DNA of 64,000 nucleotides, from assembly GCA_947495985.1 (NCBI GenBank), contig CANMBD010000001.1:930001-994000 (forward strand), in the 5' to 3' direction. The stretch is from an uncultured Sphingomonadaceae bacterium (lineage in GTDB: Bacteria > Pseudomonadota > Alphaproteobacteria > Sphingomonadales > Sphingomonadaceae). The position numbers and the translations under genes were made by a program. A model generated the notes under the pieces. The model searched no databases. It worked only from the letters and a program-made list of their open reading frames with translations, and was not told where the DNA came from. Below, piece after piece: positions 26,705-36,398 of the stretch (its first letter is position 1; each line of letters opens with the position of its first letter).

Positions 26705-27916
26705 TCAGTTGAGTTTTTGCAAAACATCAACCGGCACTCGGCCCAACGTAATATGCTTGGGCCCTCGTCCAACCTTGATGCGCGCAATCTCGTCCTTGTC
26801 GGAAAGTGAAACAAAGGAAACGTCATCGCTTCTGGTATTGGCGAGCAGGCAAAGCTCTCCGTTTTCTGTGAAGACAGACCAGCTTGGTGCATCACCGACA
26901 TTAATTGTCGCGCTGAGCGTGAGTTTTTCGGCGTCAACAAAAGCGGCATAGTCGGATGCACGCCCGGCGACGCATAATGTGGTCTCATCAGATGACAAGG
27001 ATAGCCCGTGATGCGGTGCCTCAAAATCCCAATCATCTTCTGTGACTCCGGGCTTGATCGGCAAATCTATCCGGCCTTTCTGCGTATCGCCATCCAGATC
27101 GCGTGCAACAATGGCATGTGTATTGGATAGCTGAGCATAGAGCATGCGGCGACTCTCGGATATCTGGAACGGACGAATCCCTGCGTCGAAGCTATGTTCC
27201 TTCAACACCTCCAACGACTGCGCATCAACGACAGTTACGCGATAGGCATCGCCATTGGCGTTACGTTCAGACAGCTCTGCCTCCATATCGCCAAGGCTGG
27301 CAGCATATACCTTGCTTCCATCTTCACTGATATGGACATCATGCGGCCAATCACCTGTCTTGAAATGCCCCAATTTATCGCCTGTGCGCGTATCAAGTAT
27401 TTCGACAATGTCGCCTCCGCGAATAACCGCTGACACAAACAAGCGTTTGCCGTCGGGTGAAATGTCCATATGATCGGCTCGTATTCCGGCTATCGGCGTC
27501 CGCCAGAGAATTTCGTGGGTCTTAAGGTCGAACGCGGCAACATCGGCCAGAAAGCCGCGCGAGACAAACAGGACACGCCCATCCCGCGACAGATCACTGT
27601 CCTGAGCATAGTTCAGACCGCCCCGGTTTTCTGCCATAGATTGCGCAAATGATTGTATTGGATCACGAAAAAATCCGGCATTTTTTCCGTCGGGGGCGAT
27701 GTCTATCGTGTCTATTGCCTGCCTTCTCTGAACGTCGATCAGGCTGATTGTTCCGCCAACAGCATTGGCCACAAAAGCGATTTCCAGGCTTTCCCCCCGC
27801 TGTTTTGCGGACGAGTTCACCGGTCCTGTCCCAAAACTGCTTTCCTGCCACATACGCAGCCCGGTAAACGAGAGAGCAGCCAGTATGATGATCGCTAGAT
27901 AAGGCTTTATTCTCAT
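26705..27916 (-). CDS. YncE-like beta-propeller protein, membrane-anchored or exported
   Basis: A 403-residue protein with an N-terminal hydrophobic segment (residues 5-22) and seven or so YVTN-type repeats (IAFVANAVGGTISLIDV, MDISPDGKRLFVSA, VHISEDGSKVYAAS, LSLSSDETTLCVAG, ITLGRVP). This is the fold of YncE and the d1-heme-domain-like proteins. No heme or quinone residues are apparent, so it may be a periplasmic scaffold or an enzyme of unknown activity. Divergent upstream DNA holds no gene that suggests a pathway. Confidence 0.82.
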   Translation of the reverse strand: MRIKPYLAIIILAALSFTGLRMWQESSFGTGPVNSSAKQRGESLEIAFVANAVGGTISLIDVQRRQAIDTIDIAPDGKNAGFFRDPIQSFAQSMAENRGGLNYAQDSDLSRDGRVLFVSRGFLADVAAFDLKTHEILWRTPIAGIRADHMDISPDGKRLFVSAVIRGGDIVEILDTRTGDKLGHFKTGDWPHDVHISEDGSKVYAASLGDMEAELSERNANGDAYRVTVVDAQSLEVLKEHSFDAGIRPFQISESRRMLYAQLSNTHAIVARDLDGDTQKGRIDLPIKPGVTEDDWDFEAPHHGLSLSSDETTLCVAGRASDYAAFVDAEKLTLSATINVGDAPSWSVFTENGELCLLANTRSDDVSFVSLSDKDEIARIKVGRGPKHITLGRVPVDVLQKLN

Positions 27917-28030
27917 GACCGGCCCTTGTTACGTTGATTGTTCTTCAAAGGTGGCGCTGAACATAACCCAAAAATCTGCACTTTTGTGGCTAATCGCAAA
28001 CCCTGGTGCGATCTGAAAGAAATCCGGTGC

Positions 28031-28468
28031 TCATTTCCTGTCCGATCGGCCCTTGGCTTTTACAAAGGTACCGCCGCCAAAATCACTGGATGGTACAAGA
28101 TTTTCACCATCTATCCTCATCATAACCGTCCCGATGGGGTCATAACGTGCGCCTTCTTTGGGCGGATCAAATATCAGCATTACCTGCTCATCCTGACGAC
28201 TCCAGCTACCACCGGACAAAATGTCTAGCCCACCGACGATCAGATACCATTGAAAGCTGCCGTTCTCTGACAATTGAAGGCCCGAAGCGGTTTCCATTAC
28301 GCCGCGCAGGTAATAGCGCCCCAACAGTTTTTGTGACGCCTCGATATCTTGCTTATCAGGGGCGGTTTGCGCTTTGCCATGCTCTACTTCTTCGGCCTTT
28401 TCGGACGATTGCGGAACGGAGACAGCCAGCATCGACGCCATCAAGCCACTAATCACAAGATTTGCCAT
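28031..28468 (-). CDS. Exported protein of unknown function downstream of mltG
   Basis: 145 residues from ATG 28468, 8 bases after the mltG stop, so probably co-transcribed. A signal peptide (residues 1-17) is followed by an acidic linker and a compact beta-rich domain: GRYYLRGVMETASGLQL, then FQWYLIVGGLDILSGGSW, then a strand pair ending in DFGGGTFVKA. The pattern recalls small lipocalin-like proteins but I do not recognise the family. A start at 28582 is in frame but lies inside mltG. Confidence 0.7.
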   Translation of the reverse strand: MANLVISGLMASMLAVSVPQSSEKAEEVEHGKAQTAPDKQDIEASQKLLGRYYLRGVMETASGLQLSENGSFQWYLIVGGLDILSGGSWSRQDEQVMLIFDPPKEGARYDPIGTVMMRIDGENLVPSSDFGGGTFVKAKGRSDRK

Positions 28469-28475
28469 AAGCGTA

Positions 28476-29447
28476 CTACATCTCGCCCCGCTCACGGCGG
28501 ATGGCGAACCATTTTTCGACATTGGCGTTGTGCTCGGCCAGCGTTCTGGCAAAAACATGCCCGCCTTTGCCGTCCGCGACAAAGAAAAGATAATCGCTGT
28601 CCGCCGGATTCAGTACTGCTTCAATTGATGCCCGCCCCGGATTGGCAATCGGCCCCTTGGGCAGACCAACCATCGAATAGGTATTATAGTCATTCACTGC
28701 CGCAATTTCGGACTGTCTTATGCGCCGTCCCAGCGGCTTGCCCTTGGTGATCGGATAGATGATAGTCGGATCGGCCTGCAGCATCATATTGCGGTTGATC
28801 CGGTTGCTATAGACCGCTGCAACCGTCCGCCGTTCGCGGGCCAGAGCTGTTTCTTTCTCGACAATTGCCGCAAGGATGACGGCTTCTTCAGGTGTCTTGA
28901 CCACACTGGCTGCGGTTTTTTGGGGCCATAGTTCGGCAATCGTATCCTTCATAGCCTTTTGCATGCGCGCGACGACCGCCGCACGGCTCTCACCGCGTTC
29001 AAAGCTATAACTGTCTGGCAAGAGCGAACCTTCTTCGGGAACGGGGATGTCGCCGGTCAAAAGTTTTTCCGCCATCAGTTTTTCATGCACGATAATCGAG
29101 GGCGTACCTTCCGGTATCGTGATGAGCCGCTGTACGGTTTTCCCGTCCTGCAATATGCCCAATATCGTGGCATTGCTTGCGCCAGCTGGTATAACGAATT
29201 CACCTGCCTTTATCGGTTCCGATCCACCGAAAATCTTGGCGCGATTCAGAAAGGCATCAGCAGACTTGATGACGCCATCTTCCTCAAGCGCCTTGGCCGC
29301 CATGCCGAGGCTGGAACCTGACTGAACAACAAATGTCCGTTCCTGCTCCAGCGGTCCGGAGGCGGTCCAGCCATAGATGAAATTGCCTGCCACAAGGCCG
29401 ATAATGACCGTGGCTATAACAAGGATGAGGCAACCGAAGCGCCGCAT
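28476..29447 (-). CDS. mltG: Endolytic transglycosylase MltG
   Basis: Inner-membrane lytic transglycosylase that cuts nascent glycan strands. It has one transmembrane helix (residues 5-25), a LysM-like subdomain (about 38-110), and the YceG-like catalytic domain with the essential Glu in AAIVEKET and the motif LQADPTIIYPI further on. Its 323 residues are typical. It lies 8 bases after fabF, the order seen in many bacteria (fabF-mltG). Confidence 0.95.
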   Translation of the reverse strand: MRRFGCLILVIATVIIGLVAGNFIYGWTASGPLEQERTFVVQSGSSLGMAAKALEEDGVIKSADAFLNRAKIFGGSEPIKAGEFVIPAGASNATILGILQDGKTVQRLITIPEGTPSIIVHEKLMAEKLLTGDIPVPEEGSLLPDSYSFERGESRAAVVARMQKAMKDTIAELWPQKTAASVVKTPEEAVILAAIVEKETALARERRTVAAVYSNRINRNMMLQADPTIIYPITKGKPLGRRIRQSEIAAVNDYNTYSMVGLPKGPIANPGRASIEAVLNPADSDYLFFVADGKGGHVFARTLAEHNANVEKWFAIRRERGEM

Positions 29448-29454
29448 GATGTTA

Positions 29455-30711
29455 CTATACCGCTTTCATAATAACGCTGGCATTGGTTCCGCCAAAGCCA
29501 AAGCTGTTGCTGAGCACGGCCTTCACTTCCCGTTTTCTGGCCACATGCGGTACCAGATCCACACCTTCGCAGCTGTCTTCCGGATCATCCAAATTCAACG
29601 TCGGTGGTACGGTTTGGTCACGCAGCGCGAGAATGGAGAATATCGCCTCCACCGCACCAGCACCGCCCAGCAAATGGCCGATGGCCGACTTAGTTGAGCT
29701 CATCGACATGGTCGCGATGTCATCGCCGAACAGGCGGCGTACGGCGGCCAGTTCCAGGACATCCGCCATGGTCGAGGTGCCATGCGCATTGACATAGTCA
29801 ATATCCGCCGTGGTCAGGCCAGAGCGCTTCAGCGCCATTGCCATCGAATTATAGGCGCCGACACCTTCGGGATGCGGTGCCGTCACGTGATAGGCATCGC
29901 CCGACAATCCGTAGCCAACCACTTCGGCATAGATTGTTGCACCGCGTGCTTTGGCGCGTTCATATTCTTCCAGAACGACAACGCCGGCCCCCTCACCCAT
30001 CACAAAGCCGTCGCGGTCCTTGTCATAAGGTCGTGAAGCAGCGGTCGGATCATCATTCCGTTTGGTGGACAATGCTTTCGCTTGCGCAAAACCGGCAATA
30101 CCAATCGGACAAATTGTTGCTTCTGCACCGCCAGCCAGCATGATGTCCGCATCATCCAGAGCAATCATCCGCGCTGCATCACCAATACTGTGTGCGCCAG
30201 TGGAACACGCCGTCACAACCGCGTGATTGGGACCCATAAGGCCATATTTAATCGAAACCTGACCGGAAATCAGGTTAATCAGCCGTCCGTGAACGAAATG
30301 AGGGCTAACTCGTCCAGGTCCACGCTCGTTGAGAACCAGTGACTCCTTCTCGATACCAGGAAGACCACCAATGCCGGAGCCGATGGAACAGCCGGTGCGC
30401 AGCTTCTCTTCATCGCTCAGCTCGGTAAGACCGGCATCTTCCAATGCCTGTCCCGCAGCATCGATGCCATAAACAATGAAAGGATCAACCTGACGCTGGA
30501 CCTTGTGGTCGACACGCAAATTGGGATTAAAACCATATTCATGATCAGCCGGTTTGACTTCACAGGCGATATGACATTTCTGGTCAGAAGCATCAAAACG
30601 CGTAATTTTCCCGGCACCGGATTTTGAAGCAATTATGTTGCCCCAGCTTGTTTCGACATCTCCGCCAAGAGGCGTTACCAAACCCAGTCCGGTCACTACA
30701 ACACGACGCAT
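29455..30711 (-). CDS. fabF: Beta-ketoacyl-ACP synthase II
   Basis: Elongating condensing enzyme of type II fatty-acid synthesis. The thiolase-fold triad is intact: Cys in VVTACSTGAHSIG, His in VNAHGTST and His in KSAIGHLLGGAG. 418 residues. It follows acpP by 155 bases on the same strand and precedes mltG. The gap after acpP shows no gene. Confidence 0.98.
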   Translation of the reverse strand: MRRVVVTGLGLVTPLGGDVETSWGNIIASKSGAGKITRFDASDQKCHIACEVKPADHEYGFNPNLRVDHKVQRQVDPFIVYGIDAAGQALEDAGLTELSDEEKLRTGCSIGSGIGGLPGIEKESLVLNERGPGRVSPHFVHGRLINLISGQVSIKYGLMGPNHAVVTACSTGAHSIGDAARMIALDDADIMLAGGAEATICPIGIAGFAQAKALSTKRNDDPTAASRPYDKDRDGFVMGEGAGVVVLEEYERAKARGATIYAEVVGYGLSGDAYHVTAPHPEGVGAYNSMAMALKRSGLTTADIDYVNAHGTSTMADVLELAAVRRLFGDDIATMSMSSTKSAIGHLLGGAGAVEAIFSILALRDQTVPPTLNLDDPEDSCEGVDLVPHVARKREVKAVLSNSFGFGGTNASVIMKAV

Positions 30712-30866
30712 TTTATGCTCCTTATTTCAGGCTTGCTTAAGCCCCAATTCAAAAGCGGCCACCGGTTCAGGAAATGCTTCCCAGGCCGGTGAGCCGCTTT
30801 GTAATTATTTAGCGATCATTGGCCCCGGAATAGCAGCCCGGATATCAGGCTGCATTCCAAAATCAA

Positions 30867-31103
30867 TTAGCCCTTGTTGTTATCGATGAAATCAATCGCA
30901 TCTTTGACCGTTGCGATTTTTTCAGCCGCATCGTCAGGAATTTCAACGCTGAATTCTTCTTCAAAAGCCATCACAAGCTCAACAATGTCGAGGCTGTCAG
31001 CGCCCAGATCATCGATGAATGCCGCTTCTTCGGTCACCTTGTCGGCTTCAACGCCGAGATGCTCAACAACAATCTTTTTTACGCGGTCTGCAGTCTCACT
31101 CAT
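30867..31103 (-). CDS. acpP: Acyl carrier protein
   Basis: 78 acidic residues with the phosphopantetheine serine in [13 protein letters not shown] 31103 is preceded by GAAGGAACT at Shine-Dalgarno distance and gives the usual N-terminus ([11 protein letters not shown]). An ATG at 31136 would add eleven unusual residues. It carries the growing chain for FabD, FabG and FabF encoded around it. Confidence 0.98.
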   Translation of the reverse strand: MSETADRVKKIVVEHLGVEADKVTEEAAFIDDLGADSLDIVELVMAFEEEFSVEIPDDAAEKIATVKDAIDFIDNNKG

Positions 31104-31211
31104 GAGAGTTCCTTCTTCTTTGGTATTAATTTCCATTTTGTCCTAGTGGCATGGCGCGCCGCTTGCAAGAGGGCAAGCGCGGCTTTGTGAATGTATGCAT
31201 AACATTACAGG

Positions 31212-31748
31212 CTATTGTCGCAGTTCACCGTTCCGAAAATCTTCCTCGATACCGAATAGAGCGCCGCGCCATTCCCAATAATTATAGGTCAGTTCACGCA
31301 ATTTCTTGTCTTCCGGATAGCCTGCTGCGGTCAAATCTTTATCCATTTTGCCGGATAGAAAAACGTCTTCCAGCATATAGCGACCCGTCGGCTTCACATT
31401 ATCGCGATAATATTGGTCGAGAAATGGCTTGAAATCGCCCAATTTCTGAATTTTTTCGATCAGACCTTCTTGCAACAACCATCCGTCCATCAAGGAAATC
31501 CGAAACGCGCTGCGCGTCTGGACATCGGTCCAGCCATGCTCGGCCTGACAGTTGTCGGTTAGTTTACTTGCTGATTGAAAGGCGTCGACTTCCTCCCCTT
31601 TGCGCGCCATCGCAAAATAAGCCTGCGCCTGATCGGCCGAGACTTTCTTGCTGACACAATCGAGATTTTCAATAGTCAGTAATCCCTCCGTCGGCAGGGA
31701 TGGCGCGGGGTTTGCGACCATTGCCAGCAGCAATAAAGTGGAGAACAT
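31212..31748 (-). CDS. Exported hypothetical protein inside the fab cluster
   Basis: 178 residues with a signal peptide (residues 1-18) and a helical body. No enzyme motif is visible. Cys31 and Cys67 are the only two cysteines in the mature part and could form a disulfide. It lies 12 bases after fabG and 108 bases before acpP, so it belongs to the fab transcription unit. I do not recognise it; it may be specific to sphingomonads. Confidence 0.72.
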   Translation of the reverse strand: MFSTLLLLAMVANPAPSLPTEGLLTIENLDCVSKKVSADQAQAYFAMARKGEEVDAFQSASKLTDNCQAEHGWTDVQTRSAFRISLMDGWLLQEGLIEKIQKLGDFKPFLDQYYRDNVKPTGRYMLEDVFLSGKMDKDLTAAGYPEDKKLRELTYNYWEWRGALFGIEEDFRNGELRQ

Positions 31749-31760
31749 CTGAAACGCCCG

Positions 31761-32504
31761 TTAGCTGATCATGGCCATGCCGCCGTTGACGTGCAACGTC
31801 TGGCCGGTGACATAGGAAGCTTCGTTGCTTGCCAGATAGGTCACAGCCGCACCGATATCTTCGCCCGCGCCCATTTTTCCTGCCGGAATTTTGCGGTTTA
31901 TCTCGTCTTTCTGGGCGTCGGTCAGGGCTTCCGTCATCGGCGTGGCAATGAAGCCGGGAGCAACACAGTTGACGGTTATACCGCGTGAAGCGAGCTCTTG
32001 TGCCAGCGCCTTGGACATGCCCACCAGCCCGGCCTTTGAGGCGACATAGTTGACTTGTCCGGGATTACCAGTTGCACCGACGACAGAGGTTATCGAGATA
32101 ATCCGCCCATGCCGGGCTTTCATCATCGGCCGCGCCGCAGCACGGGCCAGACGGAAAGCCGATTCCAGATTGACATTCAGTACGTCTGACCAGTCATCAT
32201 CCGACATCCGCATGACCAGCCCGTCACGGGTAATCCCGGCATTATTGACCAATATGTCGAGCTTACCAAGCTTTTCAATCACTTGGGGAACCAGTTCATT
32301 CACTTCATCAGCATCTGAAAGATTGCATGGAACGACAACATGTCCTTCCCCTTCCAGTTCCGGAATTAGATCCATTAGTGCCAGCTTGCGTGTACCAGAT
32401 AGAGCAATGGTCGCACCCCGCGCCGCAAGAGATTTGGCTATTGAGGATCCGATGCCGCCTGAAGCGCCAGTTACCAGTGCGGTCATTCCCGTGAGATCAA
32501 ACAT
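31761..32504 (-). CDS. fabG: 3-oxoacyl-ACP reductase
   Basis: NADPH-dependent short-chain dehydrogenase, reducing beta-ketoacyl-ACP. It has the cofactor motif TGASGGIG at residues 14-21, NNAG, catalytic Ser in SITSV, and YVASK with the catalytic Tyr and Lys. 247 residues, standard for FabG. Downstream of fabD by 32 bases. Confidence 0.97.
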   Translation of the reverse strand: MFDLTGMTALVTGASGGIGSSIAKSLAARGATIALSGTRKLALMDLIPELEGEGHVVVPCNLSDADEVNELVPQVIEKLGKLDILVNNAGITRDGLVMRMSDDDWSDVLNVNLESAFRLARAAARPMMKARHGRIISITSVVGATGNPGQVNYVASKAGLVGMSKALAQELASRGITVNCVAPGFIATPMTEALTDAQKDEINRKIPAGKMGAGEDIGAAVTYLASNEASYVTGQTLHVNGGMAMIS

Positions 32505-32536
32505 TTTTGTTCCTGTCTTTAATATAGGCAGCGCGT

Positions 32537-33472
32537 TTAGACCGAAGCCAGAAAAGCTTCAATATCATCCATTGAAATCAGGCTGGTTGTCTGGACTTCC
32601 TTGTTGATCCGTTTCACCATGCCGCCAAGCACCTTGCCGCCAAATTCGACAAACTGTTCGACGCCTGCCTCCGACAGGTTCAAAACGGATTCGCGCCAGC
32701 GGACCGTTCCAGTGACCTGCTGAACTAGCAACTGGCGGATTTCATCTGTATCGCTCACTGCATCGGCAGTGACATTGGCAAAAACGGGTACCGCGGGTGG
32801 CAATATGCTGGCCTCGGCCAGAGCCCCTTCCATGGCTTCGGCCGCGGGTTGCATCAATGAACAGTGAAATGGTGCCGATACCGGCAGCAATACACCGCGT
32901 TTAATTTCATGCTCTTTTACCAGCGATATGGCGCGCTCAATGGCCCCCATATGACCAGAAATGACGACCTGTGTCGGATCATTGTCGTTTGCCACTGTGC
33001 AAACATCACCTTGCGCTGCGGCTTTTGCCAAACCAGCGGCTTTTTTGATATCTGCACCTAGCAGGGCGGCCATCCCGCCCTCACCAACCGGAACAGCCTT
33101 TTGCATGGACTGGCCGCGCAGTTTCAACAATTCTGCTGTTGTTGTCAGGTTCAATGCGCCTGCCGCACAAAGCGCCGTATATTCGCCCAGACTATGACCA
33201 GCAACATAAGAGCATAGGTCAGCAAGCGACTTGCCACCCTCTTTTTCCATCACGCGCATGGTCGCAATCGCATTGGCCATAATCGCTGGCTGCGCATTTT
33301 CCGTCAGGGTCAACTCATCTTCCGGCCCTTCACACATCAGTTGGAACAGATTTTGCTCCAGTGCATGATCGACTTCCTGAAAAACTTCACGCGCCGTGTT
33401 GCTCGCTTCCGCAAGGATCTTGCCCATGCCGACGGCCTGGCTGCCCTGCCCTGGAAAAATAAACGCCCTCAT
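32537..33472 (-). CDS. fabD: Malonyl-CoA:ACP transacylase
   Basis: Loads malonyl groups onto ACP. It opens with FPGQGSQAVGMG, and the nucleophile Ser is in GHSLGEY (near residue 96). The partner His lies in the PFHCSLM stretch. 311 residues. First gene of the fabD-fabG-X-acpP-fabF-mltG cluster; a 142-base gap separates it from the divergent phosphotransferase-like gene. Confidence 0.97.
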   Translation of the reverse strand: MRAFIFPGQGSQAVGMGKILAEASNTAREVFQEVDHALEQNLFQLMCEGPEDELTLTENAQPAIMANAIATMRVMEKEGGKSLADLCSYVAGHSLGEYTALCAAGALNLTTTAELLKLRGQSMQKAVPVGEGGMAALLGADIKKAAGLAKAAAQGDVCTVANDNDPTQVVISGHMGAIERAISLVKEHEIKRGVLLPVSAPFHCSLMQPAAEAMEGALAEASILPPAVPVFANVTADAVSDTDEIRQLLVQQVTGTVRWRESVLNLSEAGVEQFVEFGGKVLGGMVKRINKEVQTTSLISMDDIEAFLASV

Positions 33473-33614
33473 ACTGACCCCTTATGGATTTGTTTTGCTG
33501 TAGCCGCAGGTAAGAGGGAATGACCTCGCATGCAAGTATCACAGCGTAAATCGCCGGAACTATTCTAACATTATAGCGATTGCCAATTTTTAATTGACCA
33601 ATTAAGCTTTCAAT

Positions 33615-35024
33615 ATGGAAAATAATCTTTCCGAAGGAAAACTGACTGTTTTTTGCAGTAAGGCATTGGGTGGCAATGGATCGGTTTCCGCGCTCAAACG
33701 GCTATCAGGTGGCGCCAGTATGGAAAGCTGGGCCTTTGCTTATGCAGGGGAGGAATTTGTCCTGCGCCGTTTGCCTGCCGGCATTTCACCTGACGATGAA
33801 GGCTTGCGGGGTATATCGCTGGCGACCCAGGCCGATGTGATTGATCTTGCGGTGCAATCAGGCGTCACTGCGCCAACCGTTCGGGCACGCCTGTCGCCGG
33901 AAGATGATCTCGGCGAAGGCTTTGTGATGGACAAGGCGGATGGTGAGACCCTGCCCCACAAGATTCTCGGCAATCCGGAATTTGCAGAGGCCCAAAGCAA
34001 ACTGACCGACCAGTGCGCGGAAGAGCTCTGGAATATCCACAATATGGATCCCGGAACACTGGCCGACCGTCTGGAATACTATTCACCGCTGGAACTCATC
34101 GCTTTGCAGAAAGACAAATATGACGAGATTGGCGGTGCAATCCCGATCTATGAATATGCCTTTTACTGGCTGAAACAAAATGCTCCGGATAGTAGGGATA
34201 GCCCGACCAAAAAGCTGGTGCATGGAGACTTTCGCATGGGTAATCTGATGATTGCGCCGTCCGGACTGTCCGCCGTTCTGGACTGGGAATTGGCGCGATT
34301 GGGTGATCCGGTTCAGGATTTGGCCTATCTCTGCACGCCCAGTTGGCGCTTCGGTCATTATGAGAAAGTCGCAGGCGGTTTTGATAGCGCAGACTCCTTT
34401 CTTGCCGCTTATGCCAGGCACAGCGGCGAAACCGTTGATCCCGACCGGTTCCGTTTCTGGTTGATCTATTCCACTGTCTGGTGGGGCGTCGCCTGTCTGG
34501 TGATGGGCGAAATCTGGCGCAGTCACGGGGATCGTTCGTTGGAGCGCACAGTTATCGGCCGCCGGGTGTCCGAAGTTGAAATTGATCTGGCGCTGTTATT
34601 TGAAGAGATCCTGCCTCAAGATATCTGTACTCCACTGGACTGGAAAATCCCCGAAACGCAGGATGCCAAGGGTGAAACCAGCTATGGTGAACTGCTCACA
34701 GCTCTGGGCGAATGGAACATGGAAACGGTTCAACCCGACTTGAAGGGCCATGACCGGTTTCAGTCCAGAGTGGCCGGTAACGCCCTTAGCATTGCGCGGC
34801 GGCAGGCGAGCTTTGGTCCCGCGTTCCAGGCGGCTTCAGATGAACGGTTGAAAGCTATTGGATTTGATCATGGACAGCTTTGTGCCGCCCTATCAGAAGG
34901 AAGCATAGATGCGGGTCATCCGGGTCTGTGGGATCATCTCAGGCTATCCGCACTGGAGCGCCTGTCTATCGACCAGCCCAAATATGCCGGCCTCGCCGTC
35001 GCCCTCAACAAATGGAAGCCATGA
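33615..35024 (+). CDS. Fusion of aminoglycoside-phosphotransferase-like kinase and DUF6285 domain
   Basis: A 469-residue cytoplasmic protein. Residues 1 to about 345 are an APH-family kinase-like domain of the kind encoded beside acyl-CoA dehydrogenases: Brenner motif HGDFRMGN at 203-210 (catalytic Asp205) and metal Asp223 in LDWELARLGDP. Residues 355-466 match the DUF6285 pattern (RFQSRVAGNALSIARRQ, LSALERLSIDQPKYAG), normally a separate small protein next to these kinases. Its stop is one base from the acyl-CoA dehydrogenase start, so the two should work together, perhaps on an acyl-CoA or sterol-like substrate. The substrate is unknown. Confidence 0.88.
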   Translation: MENNLSEGKLTVFCSKALGGNGSVSALKRLSGGASMESWAFAYAGEEFVLRRLPAGISPDDEGLRGISLATQADVIDLAVQSGVTAPTVRARLSPEDDLGEGFVMDKADGETLPHKILGNPEFAEAQSKLTDQCAEELWNIHNMDPGTLADRLEYYSPLELIALQKDKYDEIGGAIPIYEYAFYWLKQNAPDSRDSPTKKLVHGDFRMGNLMIAPSGLSAVLDWELARLGDPVQDLAYLCTPSWRFGHYEKVAGGFDSADSFLAAYARHSGETVDPDRFRFWLIYSTVWWGVACLVMGEIWRSHGDRSLERTVIGRRVSEVEIDLALLFEEILPQDICTPLDWKIPETQDAKGETSYGELLTALGEWNMETVQPDLKGHDRFQSRVAGNALSIARRQASFGPAFQAASDERLKAIGFDHGQLCAALSEGSIDAGHPGLWDHLRLSALERLSIDQPKYAGLAVALNKWKP

Positions 35025-35025
35025 T

Positions 35026-36291
35026 ATGAGTTTTGAAATTCCCCAGGACATCGAAGATTATCTCACCGTTCTCGACGATTTTATCGAAGCTGAAATCAAG
35101 CCGATCGAACAGCGCGATGATAATATCCGCTTTTTCGATCACCGCCGGGAAGATAGCCGGACGGACTGGGACAATCACGGCCTGCCGAGCAAGGAATGGG
35201 AAGACCTGCTCGACGAGATGCGCCGCACCGCCGATGCTGCCGGTCATTTCCGCTATGCGTTACCGAAAGACTTCGGCGGACAGGATGGCTCCAACCTCGG
35301 TATGGCCCGTATCCGTGAACATCTCGCGCATAAGGGTCTAGGTCTGCATAACGATCTGCAGAATGAAAGTTCCATCGTCGGCAATCTCGTGCAGCCACTT
35401 ATGGTGCGCGATTTCGGAACCGAGAAGCAGAAACAGGAATGCATTCCCGCGATGCTGAAAGGCGAAATGAAATGGTGCTTTGGCCTTACCGAAGAAGACC
35501 ACGGTTCCGATGCGACATGGATGGACACGACGGCCGTGCCCGAACAACGTGATGGCGTCGATGGCTGGCTGATCAACGGAAACAAGATGTGGACCACGGG
35601 GCTTCATGTCGCCACCCATGTGATGACCTTTGCCCGCCATCGCGGCAAGGATGGTGATGCGCAGGGTATTGGCTGTTTTCTGGTCCCCACCGACGCGGAG
35701 GGCTTCGAGGTTGGCGAATACATGTGGACATTCAACATGCCCACCGATCATCCCAAGTGCAGCTTTACCAACGTATGGATACCGGCGGACCAGATATTGG
35801 GCGACCTCGACATGGGCCTCGCCGCCGCACAGCATTTCGTCCATGAAAACCGCATCCGCCAAGCCGCCTCATCGCTGGGCGCCGCGCAATATTGTATAGA
35901 TGAAGCGGTCAGGTATGCCGGGGAACGCAAACCATTCGGCAAGCCGCTGTCGGTCAATCAGGCAATTCAATTTCCGCTGGTCGAATTGCATACGGAAGCT
36001 GCCATGTTGCGCCAGTTAATCTATAAAACCGCCGCCCAGATGGACGGCATGGCCAAGGTCGACGTGGCGAAATATCTCTCAGCGCAAGTGTCTATGTGTA
36101 ACTACCGCGCCAACCGCCTGTGCTGTGACGCAGCCGATCGCGCGATGCAGGTCCACGGCGGCATGGGCTATTCTCGCCACAAGCCATTCGAGCATATCTA
36201 TCGGCACCACCGCCGCTACCGGATTACCGAAGGATCGGAAGAAATCCAGATGCGCAAAATTGGCGGGCATATGTTTAAGTTCATTAAGTGA
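35026..36291 (+). CDS. Acyl-CoA dehydrogenase (ACAD10/11-associated type)
   Basis: FAD-dependent dehydrogenase of 421 residues. The substrate/FAD region CFGLTEEDHGSDATWMDTTA, the RIRQAASSLGAAQYC helix and the C-terminal QVHGGMGYSRHKPFEHIYRHHRRYRI stretch are typical of the long ACADs that accompany APH-like kinases. ATG 35026 begins one base after the kinase stop. The pairing of the two genes parallels the domain fusion in eukaryotic ACAD10/11, which handle 4-hydroxy acids by phosphorylation; this is a family-level analogy. Confidence 0.92.
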   Translation: MSFEIPQDIEDYLTVLDDFIEAEIKPIEQRDDNIRFFDHRREDSRTDWDNHGLPSKEWEDLLDEMRRTADAAGHFRYALPKDFGGQDGSNLGMARIREHLAHKGLGLHNDLQNESSIVGNLVQPLMVRDFGTEKQKQECIPAMLKGEMKWCFGLTEEDHGSDATWMDTTAVPEQRDGVDGWLINGNKMWTTGLHVATHVMTFARHRGKDGDAQGIGCFLVPTDAEGFEVGEYMWTFNMPTDHPKCSFTNVWIPADQILGDLDMGLAAAQHFVHENRIRQAASSLGAAQYCIDEAVRYAGERKPFGKPLSVNQAIQFPLVELHTEAAMLRQLIYKTAAQMDGMAKVDVAKYLSAQVSMCNYRANRLCCDAADRAMQVHGGMGYSRHKPFEHIYRHHRRYRITEGSEEIQMRKIGGHMFKFIK

Positions 36292-36398
36292 CGCGGGGTT
36301 GAAGTTTTACGCGCAAAAGCAGACGTTGGAATTCAACCAATCTACTGACCAAAGAAGATTTTGAGCAACCGATGTCGCTTTTCGATAGATCGGTTACC

